Shown: positions 53,240 through 60,634 of the stretch, piece after piece
Numbering within the stretch: the stretch's first letter is position 1
Layout of the letters: every line of letters starts with the position of its first letter
Assembly (NCBI RefSeq): GCF_003634555.1
Contig: NZ_RBKS01000001.1
Span: forward strand, 744,001-808,000
Reading direction: 5' to 3'
Source: Frondihabitans australicus
GTDB taxonomy: Bacteria > Actinomycetota > Actinomycetes > Actinomycetales > Microbacteriaceae
DNA length: 64,000 bases
Notes under the pieces: generated by a model
What the model was told of the DNA's origin: nothing
The model's database searches: none
What the model saw: the letters and a program-made list of their open reading frames with translations, nothing else
Position numbers and translations under genes: made by a program

Positions 53240-53267
53240 GGGCGGTTCGTTGGCCGGAGGAAGGTTT
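53208..53267. repeat. 60-bp palindromic repeat, copy C (24-12-24)
   Basis: Arms 53208-53231 and 53244-53267 follow the same 24-12-24 geometry as copies A and B; the left arm matches copy A in 20 of 24 positions and the right arm in 19. It overlaps the last 32 bases of the AbiEi-like gene, including its stop, and ends 20 nt from the stop of the convergent lipoprotein gene. Confidence 0.75.
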
Positions 53268-53287
53268 ACCGGGGTGGGCGGGCCGCC

Positions 53288-53770
53288 CTACTTCGACAGG
53301 GCGGACTGGCAGCTGCCGGTCTTCGGCAGGGTCTTGACGGCCGAAGCGACGTCGAAGAGCACGTTGCTGGCCGTCGGCACGGCCTTCGTGTCGACGACCA
53401 CCTGCACTCCGGGCGATCGCCCGTAGGTCGTGTAGACGGCGTCCTTGTCGCCCGCGCCCGTCTGCGTGACGAGCCAGTCGACGCCGCCGACCGTGTAGCA
53501 GGCCAGATCGGAGACCTTCGGTGTCGTGATGCCGCAGGTCATGAGCACCGAGGCGGGCGAGCCCCACGCCGCCGTGCCCTGCGCGTTGGTCGAGCGAGCT
53601 GACAGTCCCTCGAGCGAGCTCGGCAGGCGCACGACGACCCCCGCGCACCCGACGGTGTTCGCGCGGGCGGCCGGCGTGAGCGACACCGTCGACGTGCAGC
53701 CGGCCACGAGCGGCAGGAGCAGCGCGAGAGCCAGCCCGGCGAGAGTGCGTCGGCGTGCGGAGGGGACCAT
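53288..53770 (-). CDS. DUF3515-family lipoprotein
   Basis: A 160-residue exported lipoprotein. The signal peptide (RRRTLAGLALALLLPLVAGC) ends in the lipobox LVAGC, giving Cys25 as the lipidated residue. The mature domain, with Cys at CAGVVV, MTCGI, LACYTV and GSCQS, matches DUF3515, an actinobacterial family usually found beside ddl and thiL as here. Function is unknown. TAACGT (53778-53783, minus strand) seven bases before the ATG is a leaderless -10 that overlaps the -10 of thiL. Confidence 0.9.
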   Translation of the reverse strand: MVPSARRRTLAGLALALLLPLVAGCTSTVSLTPAARANTVGCAGVVVRLPSSLEGLSARSTNAQGTAAWGSPASVLMTCGITTPKVSDLACYTVGGVDWLVTQTGAGDKDAVYTTYGRSPGVQVVVDTKAVPTASNVLFDVASAVKTLPKTGSCQSALSK

Positions 53771-53777
53771 CGAGGAC

Positions 53778-53787
53778 ACGTTAGCGT
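53778..53787. promoter_or_regulatory. Overlapping back-to-back -10 boxes of DUF3515 gene and thiL
   Basis: Within ACGTTAGCGT, the minus strand reads TAACGT (53778-53783) and the plus strand TAGCGT (53782-53787). Each is seven bases from its start codon (53770 and 53795). RNA polymerase could not occupy both at once, so the two genes may compete for initiation. Confidence 0.55.
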
Positions 53788-53794
53788 GAGTGGC

Positions 53795-54808
53795 ATGAGC
53801 AGCGAGTGGACGGGCGACGAGACGGTCGCGAGCTTGGGGGAGGCCGAGACGCTGTCGCGGATCCTGCCCCTGATGCCCGCCGCCCGCGACACCCTGCTCG
53901 GCCCGGGCGACGACGCCGCGCTCGTCTCGGCGCCCGACGGTCGCTTCGTGGTCACGACCGATCTCATGGTCGAGGGGCCCGACTTCCGGCGCGCCTGGTC
54001 GGAGCCGCACGACCTGGGCTGGAAGGCCGCCGCTTCGAACCTCTCCGACGTCGCCGCGATGGGCGCCCGGCCGACCGCGCTGGTCGTGGCCCTGGCCGCG
54101 CCGACGAGCACGCCGATCGCCGTGCTCGAGGGCATCGCCCGCGGTCTCAGCGACGGCTGCGCGGCGATGGCGCCGGGTGCCGGCGTCGTGGGCGGCGACC
54201 TCTCGACGGCTCCCGTGCTCATGATCGCGGTCACGGCGTTCGGCGACCTCGGGGGCCGGGCGGCGGTCACGCGCAGCGGCGCGCGGGCCGGCGACGTCGT
54301 CGCGGTCTCCGGCGTGCTCGGCGATTCGGGCCGTGGTCTCGACCTGCTCTTCCGTCTCGCCGTCGATCACGAGGGCGAGCCCGACGCGCGCCTCGGCTCC
54401 GAGCTGCGCGGCCGCGACGCGGGGGTCCGCTGGCATCTCGCGCCGACTCCGCCGGTGGGCGACGGTGTCCGCGCCGCCGAGGCGGGTGCGACCGCCATGC
54501 TCGACCTCTCCGACGGCCTCGCCCTCGACGCCACCCGGCTCGCCCGTGCGTCGGGCGTCGTGATCGCCCTCGACTCCTCCTCGCTCGGCGACGACCCGCA
54601 CGCGGCGCTCTCCGGCGGCGAGGACCACTCGCTCCTCGCGACCTTCCCGTCCGGCACGCCGCTCCCCGGAGGCTTCCGGCCCATCGGCACGGTCGTCCCG
54701 CGCGAACACGGGGCGCAGGAGCACGCGCACCCCGTCACCCTCGACGGCATCCCGCTGGCCCAGGTGCCCGGCTGGGATCCCTACGCCTGGTCGCCCGAGG
54801 CGCGCTGA
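53795..54808 (+). CDS. thiL: Thiamine-monophosphate kinase
   Basis: ThiL phosphorylates thiamine monophosphate to the active diphosphate with ATP. The 337-residue PurM-like protein has GPGDDAALV with the Mg-binding Asp pair, VVTTDLMVEGPDFR, the AAASNLSDVAAMGARP motif and MLDLSDGLALDATRLA. ATG 53795 is supported by the -10 TAGCGT seven bases upstream; a GTG nine bases earlier is the alternative. The 3' end overlaps rsmD, transcribed toward it, by 28 nt. Confidence 0.95.
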   Translation: MSSEWTGDETVASLGEAETLSRILPLMPAARDTLLGPGDDAALVSAPDGRFVVTTDLMVEGPDFRRAWSEPHDLGWKAAASNLSDVAAMGARPTALVVALAAPTSTPIAVLEGIARGLSDGCAAMAPGAGVVGGDLSTAPVLMIAVTAFGDLGGRAAVTRSGARAGDVVAVSGVLGDSGRGLDLLFRLAVDHEGEPDARLGSELRGRDAGVRWHLAPTPPVGDGVRAAEAGATAMLDLSDGLALDATRLARASGVVIALDSSSLGDDPHAALSGGEDHSLLATFPSGTPLPGGFRPIGTVVPREHGAQEHAHPVTLDGIPLAQVPGWDPYAWSPEAR

Positions 54809-55410
54809 CCCTCGGGGTCGGCGGTCGCCGCACCGTCCGGAGCGACGCGTCTCGCCCACCACAGGACCGTGTCGCCGTACGCCTTGCTCTGCTCGAGCTC
54901 GAGCCCCGCGGGCCAGCGCGGCTCGCCGCCGCGGGCGCGCCGCTCGACGACGACGAGGGCGTCGTCGGCCAGAGCGGGCACGAGCGCCTCGAGATCGGCG
55001 TCGAGCGCGGGGGAGTCGAGCTCGTACGGAGGGTCGATGAACACGACGTCGAGGGAGGCCGGCGCCGCGTGGAGCAGCCAGGTGCGGACGGCGGACGCGG
55101 CCACCTCGACCGCCGGTGCCGTGGCTCGGCCGGCCCGGGAGGCGACGAGCCGGGCGTTCTCCCGGCAGATCCTGGCGGCCTGAGGGGCCTTCTCGACCAG
55201 GGTGACGTGCGCGGCCCCGCGCGACGCGGCCTCGAGCCCGAGCGCGCCCGTTCCCGCGTACAGGTCGGCGACGCGCAGGCCCCGGATCTCGTCGCGGGAC
55301 TCCAGGGCCGAGAAGAGGGCCTCGCGGACCCGGTCGCTGGTCGGCCGGGTACCGGTCTTGGGCACGGCGAGAGCGGTGGACCCCGCGAAGCCGGCGATGA
55401 TGCGTGTCAC
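54781..55410 (-). CDS. rsmD: 16S rRNA (guanine-966-N2)-methyltransferase
   Basis: RsmD methylates G966 of 16S rRNA during 30S assembly. The 209-residue protein starts MTRIIAGFAGSTALAVP with RPTSDRVREALFSAL, has the SAM motif VADLYAGTGALGLEAASRG and the catalytic FIDPPYE. The last ~20 residues are a variable tail inside the overlap with thiL. The GTG start has CAGGAT six bases upstream on the minus strand. In many genomes rsmD lies in line with recG and coaD; here it is divergent from recG. Confidence 0.95.
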   Translation of the reverse strand: MTRIIAGFAGSTALAVPKTGTRPTSDRVREALFSALESRDEIRGLRVADLYAGTGALGLEAASRGAAHVTLVEKAPQAARICRENARLVASRAGRATAPAVEVAASAVRTWLLHAAPASLDVVFIDPPYELDSPALDADLEALVPALADDALVVVERRARGGEPRWPAGLELEQSKAYGDTVLWWARRVAPDGAATADPEGQRASGDQA

Positions 55411-55469
55411 CAGGACATCCTGGCATGCGCGGGGCGAGTGGCCCCGACTCGGCTGTCGGCGGCCGCCTG

Positions 55470-55475
55470 TAGCGT
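55470..55475 (+). promoter_or_regulatory. -10 box TAGCGT of recG
   Basis: TAGCGT is six bases before the recG GTG at 55482, with no ribosome-binding site, fitting a leaderless promoter. Confidence 0.5.
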
Positions 55476-55481
55476 GGTGGC

Positions 55482-57725
55482 GTGGTCACCTCCGTCGTCT
55501 CGCCACTCGACACGACGCTTCAGAACGCCCTCGGCGGGCGCACCGCGGGCGCCCTCAAGCGCGCCTTCGGCATGGAGACCGTGGGCGACCTGCTCAGCCA
55601 CTACCCGCGCCGGTACGCCAAGCGCGGCGAGCTCACGGCGCTCAACGAGCTCGCGATCGGCGAGAGCGTGACGATCGTCGCCGAGGTGCTCGACGTGCGC
55701 GAGCGCACGATGCGGGCCCGGCGCGGGTCGATCCTCGAGGTGAGGATCGGCGACGGCCAGGGGATCCTCACGCTGACCTTCTTCAACCAGGGCTGGCGCG
55801 CGAAAGACCTCGTGCCCGGCAAGCGCGGCATCTTCGCGGGCAAGGTCGGCGACTACCGCGGCAACCGGCAGCTGGCGCATCCCGACTACGAGCTGTTCGA
55901 CGCCGACGACGAGCGAGCGGCCGAGGCGGGCGACGTCACCGCCCAGGCCTGGTCGAAGCAGCCGATCCCGATCTACCCGGCCAGCGCATCGGTCGCGTCG
56001 TGGCAGGTGCAGAAGTCGATCGCCGTCGCCCTCGACACGCTGCCGCCGCTGCCCGACTCGGTGCCCGAGTCCGTCCGCCGCGAGCTCCAGCTGATGCCGC
56101 TGCGCGAGGCGTTCGAGAAGATCCACCGCCCCGAGCGCGACCGCGACTTCATGGCCGCCCGCGAGACGCTGAAGTTCGACGAGGCGTTCGTGCTCCAGGC
56201 GGCGCTCCTCCAGCAGCGAGCGCTCCTGCGGCAGTCCGCCGCCGTCGCGCGCGTCGCGAGACCCGGCGGCCTCCTCGACGAGTTCGACCGGCAGCTGCCG
56301 TTCAGCCTCACCGGCGACCAGGCGCTCGTGGGCGACGAGATCGCTCGCGACCTCGGCTCCGACGTCCCGATGAACCGCCTCGTGCAGGGCGAGGTCGGCT
56401 CGGGCAAGACGCTCGTGGCCCTCCGAGCGATGCTCGCGGTGGCGGAGTCCGGCGGCCAGTCGGCCCTCCTCGCCCCGACCGAGGTGCTCGCGGCGCAGCA
56501 CCTCCGCTCGATCGTCGCCACTCTCGGCCCCGACCGCGCGGCGAGGCTGCACCCCGTCCTCCTCACCGGCCAGATGTCGACGGCCGAGCGGCGTCGCGCC
56601 ACCCTCGCGATCGTCAGCGGCCAGGCGCACATTGTCGTCGGCACCCACGCCCTCATGAGCGACGGCGTCGAGTTCTACGACCTCGGCCTCGTCGTCGTCG
56701 ACGAGCAGCACCGGTTCGGCGTCGAGCAGCGCGACGCCCTCCGGCAGAAGGGCCACGTGCCGCCGCACGTCCTCGTGCTCACCGCGACGCCGATCCCGCG
56801 CACCGTCGCGATGACCGTCTTCGGCGACCTCGACGTCTCCACCATCGCCGAGCTTCCGCGCGGCCGCCAGCCGATCGAGTCGTTCGTCGTGCCCCTCGAC
56901 CGCCCGGTGTGGATCGACCGGGTGTGGAAGCGCGCCGCCGAGGAGATCGCCAAGGGCCGCCAGGTCTTCGTGGTGTGCCCGGCCATCGATGCGCTGAGCT
57001 CGCTCGAGAATCCCAACCCGGAAGAGGGCGAGACCCCGACCGGGACCGCCTCGGGCGACTCGGTCGACGTCGACGGGCCTCAGGGTGCAGGAGCGGCGGC
57101 TCACCTCCCCGAGATCGCCAACGTCGTCCGCACCCTCGCCACCCTCCGCACGACCGAGGCCCTGCAGGGGCGCCGCGTCGAGGCGCTCCACGGCCGCATG
57201 CCGTCCGCCGAGAAGGACGCCGTGATGCAGGCGTTCGCGCGCGGCGAGATCGACGTCCTGGTCGCCACGACCGTCATCGAGGTCGGCGTCGACGTGCCGA
57301 ACGCCTCCACGATGGTCGTCCTCGACGCCGAGCGGTTCGGCGTCTCGCAGCTGCACCAGCTCCGCGGCCGAGTCGGCCGAGGCGGATTCCCGGGCCTCTG
57401 TCTGCTCGTGACGAGGGCCGAGGAGGGCTCTCTCGCCCGCCAGCGGGTGGACGCCGTCGCCTCGACCACCGACGGATTCGAGCTGGCGCAGATCGACCTC
57501 GAGCTGCGGCGCGAGGGCGACGTGCTCGGGAGCACGCAGTCGGGCGGGCGCTCGTCGCTTCGCCTGCTTCGTGTCGTGCACGATGCGGACGTCATCGAGC
57601 AGGCCCGCGAGGTGGCTGCCAGCGTGCTGGAGTCGGATCCTGCGCTCGATGGGCACCCCGCGCTGGCCGCGGCCATCGAGCGGCGTCTGGACGACGGCAG
57701 TCGCGCGAGCCTGTCGAAGAACTGA
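55482..57725 (+). CDS. recG: ATP-dependent DNA helicase RecG
   Basis: RecG reverses stalled replication forks and branch-migrates junctions. The 747-residue protein has the N-terminal wedge/OB domain (GDGQGILTLTFFNQGWRAKDL), the SF2 helicase Walker A GEVGSGKTLVAL, the DExH box VVDEQHRFGVEQR, TATPIPRT (motif III) and the C-terminal motif VI region HQLRGRVGRGGFPGLCLL. An insertion of ~25 residues (NPNPEEGETPTGTASGDSVDVDGPQG) in the C-terminal helicase domain is rich in Gly/Glu/Thr and likely a surface loop. Confidence 0.97.
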   Translation: MVTSVVSPLDTTLQNALGGRTAGALKRAFGMETVGDLLSHYPRRYAKRGELTALNELAIGESVTIVAEVLDVRERTMRARRGSILEVRIGDGQGILTLTFFNQGWRAKDLVPGKRGIFAGKVGDYRGNRQLAHPDYELFDADDERAAEAGDVTAQAWSKQPIPIYPASASVASWQVQKSIAVALDTLPPLPDSVPESVRRELQLMPLREAFEKIHRPERDRDFMAARETLKFDEAFVLQAALLQQRALLRQSAAVARVARPGGLLDEFDRQLPFSLTGDQALVGDEIARDLGSDVPMNRLVQGEVGSGKTLVALRAMLAVAESGGQSALLAPTEVLAAQHLRSIVATLGPDRAARLHPVLLTGQMSTAERRRATLAIVSGQAHIVVGTHALMSDGVEFYDLGLVVVDEQHRFGVEQRDALRQKGHVPPHVLVLTATPIPRTVAMTVFGDLDVSTIAELPRGRQPIESFVVPLDRPVWIDRVWKRAAEEIAKGRQVFVVCPAIDALSSLENPNPEEGETPTGTASGDSVDVDGPQGAGAAAHLPEIANVVRTLATLRTTEALQGRRVEALHGRMPSAEKDAVMQAFARGEIDVLVATTVIEVGVDVPNASTMVVLDAERFGVSQLHQLRGRVGRGGFPGLCLLVTRAEEGSLARQRVDAVASTTDGFELAQIDLELRREGDVLGSTQSGGRSSLRLLRVVHDADVIEQAREVAASVLESDPALDGHPALAAAIERRLDDGSRASLSKN

Positions 57726-57796
57726 CCCACCGGCGCTCTCCGGAAGCATCGATGACACATCCTCGAACCGTTCAGCCTGCGGACACGCCCGGCGGC

Positions 57797-57802
57797 TAGT
57801 GT
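57797..57802 (+). promoter_or_regulatory. -10 box TAGTGT of coaD
   Basis: TAGTGT is six bases before the coaD ATG. The six bases, GAGGAA, could also serve as a ribosome-binding site on a longer transcript from recG, so both modes are possible. Confidence 0.45.
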
Positions 57803-57808
57803 GAGGAA

Positions 57809-58327
57809 ATGAGCACCATCGCCGTCGTCCCGGGATCATTCGACCCGGTGACCCTGGGGCACCTCGACGTCATCGACCGTGCCGCCCGCATCTTCGACGA
57901 GCTGCACGTCCTGGTCGTGCACAATCCGGCCAAGAACGCCCTGATCCCGGTCGGGAAGCGGGTCGAGCTGATCGAGAGCGCTCTGGACGAGAGCCGCAGC
58001 CCCGCGACGGGCGATCGCTCGAACGTCCGCGTCACCAGCTGGAGCGAGGGGCTCCTCGTCGACTACTGCACGCAGGTCGGCGCGACCGTGCTCGTGAAAG
58101 GCATCCGCTCACAGGTCGACGTCGCCTACGAGACGCCGATGGCGATCATGAACCGGTCTCTGGCCGGTGTCGAGACGGTCTTCCTGCTGCCGGATCCCGC
58201 GCACGCCCTCGTCTCGAGCTCGCTCGTGCGGCAGGTCGCCGGGCTCGGCGGCGACGTCGGGCCCTATGTGCCGCGGCCAGTCGTCGAGTATCTTTCCGAG
58301 CAGGCCTCGATCAAGGGGGAGAAGTGA
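57809..58327 (+). CDS. coaD: Phosphopantetheine adenylyltransferase
   Basis: CoaD transfers AMP to 4'-phosphopantetheine in coenzyme A synthesis. The 172-residue protein shows the nucleotidyltransferase motif [15 protein letters not shown] (TxGH), the pantetheine-binding [11 protein letters not shown] and the second motif [10 protein letters not shown]. Length fits the family (about 160). Its stop overlaps the GTG of the MoxR gene (GTGA), linking it to the envelope module downstream. Confidence 0.96.
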   Translation: MSTIAVVPGSFDPVTLGHLDVIDRAARIFDELHVLVVHNPAKNALIPVGKRVELIESALDESRSPATGDRSNVRVTSWSEGLLVDYCTQVGATVLVKGIRSQVDVAYETPMAIMNRSLAGVETVFLLPDPAHALVSSSLVRQVAGLGGDVGPYVPRPVVEYLSEQASIKGEK

Positions 58328-59373
58328 CCACCACGACGTCCGACACGCACGCCCCCGGCGGCATGCGTTCCGGCGACGCGGCGGGCCGCGCGGGTGCGCC
58401 GAGCGACCTCCCGCCGATGGAGCTCGACGAGGTGCAGCAGCACGCCCGGTCGATCCTTGAGGCGATCGGCACGGTGATCGACGGCAAGGCCGGCGCCATC
58501 TCGACTGCGCTCACCGTGCTCCTGGCCGAAGGTCACCTGCTCATCGAGGACGTCCCCGGCGTCGGCAAGACGCAGCTCGCGCGGGCCCTGGCCAAAGCCG
58601 TCGACGCGTCGGTGAGCCGCGTCCAGTTCACCCCGGACCTCCTGCCCAGCGACATCACCGGCGTCTCGATCTTCGACCGCCAGCGGAACGAGTTCGAGTT
58701 CAAGCCCGGCCCCATCTTCGCCAACGTCGTCGTCGGCGACGAGATCAACCGCGCCTCGCCGAAGACCCAGTCCGCCCTGCTCGAGAGCCTGGAGGAGAAG
58801 CAGGTCACCGTCGACGGCATCTCGCACCCGCTCCCGACGCCGTTCCTCGTGGTCGCGACGCAGAACCCGGTCGAGATGGAGGGCACGTACTCGCTGCCCG
58901 AGGCTCAGCGCGACCGCTTCATGGCGCGGATCTCGCTCGGCTACCCCGACGCCGCGAGCGAGCTGCGGATGCTGCGGCAGCGCGAGACCCGAAGCCCACT
59001 CGACATCCTCGAGCCGCTGGTCAGCCTCGAGCAGCTGCGCCGAATGATCGCGACCGTCCGGTCGGTCTACGCGGCGAGCGTGGTCGAGCGGTACGCGGTC
59101 GACATCGTGCAGGCGACCCGCGTGCACCCCGACCTCCGGCTGGGCGCGAGCCCCCGGGCTACACTGCAGCTCATGCGGGCCGCGAAGTCGTGGGCGGCCC
59201 TGAACGGCCGCCGCTTCGTGATCCCCGACGACGTCGACGCGCTGGCCGGCCCCGTGCTCGGCCACCGTCTGATCCTGGCCGGTCGCGCAGGAGCAGGGGC
59301 GGTCGCCGCCGCCTACGACATCGTCGAGTCCGTGGTCGCCTCCACCCCCGTCCCGCTCGACGACGCCGTCTGA
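58324..59373 (+). CDS. MoxR-family AAA+ ATPase
   Basis: A 349-residue MoxR ATPase. Walker A is [15 protein letters not shown], Walker B lies in [20 protein letters not shown] and sensor 1 is in [24 protein letters not shown]. Such ATPases act as chaperones for the DUF58 and transglutaminase partners encoded next to them. The N-terminal ~35 residues are Gly/Ala-rich and variable. GTG 58324 overlaps the coaD stop. Confidence 0.93.
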   Translation: MTTTTSDTHAPGGMRSGDAAGRAGAPSDLPPMELDEVQQHARSILEAIGTVIDGKAGAISTALTVLLAEGHLLIEDVPGVGKTQLARALAKAVDASVSRVQFTPDLLPSDITGVSIFDRQRNEFEFKPGPIFANVVVGDEINRASPKTQSALLESLEEKQVTVDGISHPLPTPFLVVATQNPVEMEGTYSLPEAQRDRFMARISLGYPDAASELRMLRQRETRSPLDILEPLVSLEQLRRMIATVRSVYAASVVERYAVDIVQATRVHPDLRLGASPRATLQLMRAAKSWAALNGRRFVIPDDVDALAGPVLGHRLILAGRAGAGAVAAAYDIVESVVASTPVPLDDAV

Positions 59374-59380
59374 GCCGCAC

Positions 59381-60634
59381 GTGAACGCTCCCCGGCGGCA
59401 CCTGCCGCGCCCGACCCGGCGCGGCGTGGGCGTCGTCGTGGCGGGCGCCCTGCTGATCGGCGTGGGTCTCGGCCTGTCGTCCCTGCCCCTGGTCTTCGCG
59501 GGCGTCGCGCTGGTCGCCCTCGTGTTCGCGTCCCTGGTCGGTGTCGCCATCCGCGTGCCGTCGATCGAGGTGTCGCGGCGATTCGCGCCAGACCGTGCAG
59601 TCGCAGGGTGGTCGGTCGTCGAGACGGTGACGCTCGTCGCGCCGGGATCGCGCTCGCCGGTGAGCGTGCGGGTTCGCGACACCGTCGCGTGGCGTGTCAT
59701 GCACTCGAGCGAAGGCCGCGTCACGACGATCCCGGGCGGGGGAGCGGCGACGGTGTCGTTCCTCCTCGACGACCTCCCGCGCGGTCGCCACCGCGTGGGC
59801 CCCGCTCTCGTCGACGTCGTCGAGGCGTTCGGCGTCGCGCGCCGGCTCGTGTCGGTGCCCGGTCGCAGCGAGCTCACGGTGCTCCCCGAGGTGGTGCCCG
59901 TGGGCCGCGGACGCGAGTCCCGCGCGCTCGGCGAGACCGGCCGGCAGCGTCGCGACCACACCTCCGGCGGCCAGGACGACCCCATCACGCGCGAGTACCG
60001 CCGGGGCGACGCCATGCGCCGCGTGCACTGGAAGGCGACAGCCCGGCAGGGCGAGCTCATGGTGCGGCAGGAGGAGCAGCACGGCCTCCCCAGCGCGCGC
60101 GTCGTCCTCCCCACCGACCCGGCGAACTGGCGTGACGCGCACCCGGCGCTCGGCTCGAAGCTCCCGGTGAGCGACGGCTTCGAGTGGGCCGTCTCGGCGG
60201 CGGCCTCGATCGCGATCGAGTTCGGCCTCGCCGGGTCCGAGACGCGCGTCGTCACCCTCGACGGCTCCCTGCTCGCCGACCACGACCCGGCGATGACCCC
60301 GCTCTTCCTCGAGATGCTTGCCGACATCACCCTCGGCGACGAGGTCGACCTGCTCAGCCCCGAGCCCGCCCCGCGCGAGCCCGTCATCGCCGTCGTGTCG
60401 AGCCTCGCGCCCCGCGAGATCGACGCACTCGGCCGCAGCCGCGGGCCCGGCGTGCGCGGCGTGGCCGTCGTGGTCCACCTCGACTCCGACCCGCTCACGC
60501 CCGACGACAGCGGCGAGGGGTCGCCGGGCAGCGTGGCGCGAGCGCTGCGTGAGACGGGATGGCTCGTGGTGGAGACCGACTCGGTGGCCGACGTGGCTGC
60601 CGTGCTGCAGACGCCGGGGGTGTTCGGTGGTTGA
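59381..60634 (+). CDS. DUF58 domain membrane protein
   Basis: A 417-residue protein with two N-terminal helices (GVGVVVAGALLIGVGLGLSSL, LVFAGVALVALVFASLVGVAI) and a DUF58 domain in the second half (DPITREYRRGDAMRRVHWKATARQGELMVRQEE is the signature, residues about 200-232). DUF58 proteins occur with MoxR ATPases and often show a degenerate von Willebrand A fold. The GTG start is 7 nt after the MoxR stop. Together with the next gene it forms a MoxR-DUF58-transglutaminase module thought to act on the envelope. Confidence 0.9.
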   Translation: MNAPRRHLPRPTRRGVGVVVAGALLIGVGLGLSSLPLVFAGVALVALVFASLVGVAIRVPSIEVSRRFAPDRAVAGWSVVETVTLVAPGSRSPVSVRVRDTVAWRVMHSSEGRVTTIPGGGAATVSFLLDDLPRGRHRVGPALVDVVEAFGVARRLVSVPGRSELTVLPEVVPVGRGRESRALGETGRQRRDHTSGGQDDPITREYRRGDAMRRVHWKATARQGELMVRQEEQHGLPSARVVLPTDPANWRDAHPALGSKLPVSDGFEWAVSAAASIAIEFGLAGSETRVVTLDGSLLADHDPAMTPLFLEMLADITLGDEVDLLSPEPAPREPVIAVVSSLAPREIDALGRSRGPGVRGVAVVVHLDSDPLTPDDSGEGSPGSVARALRETGWLVVETDSVADVAAVLQTPGVFGG

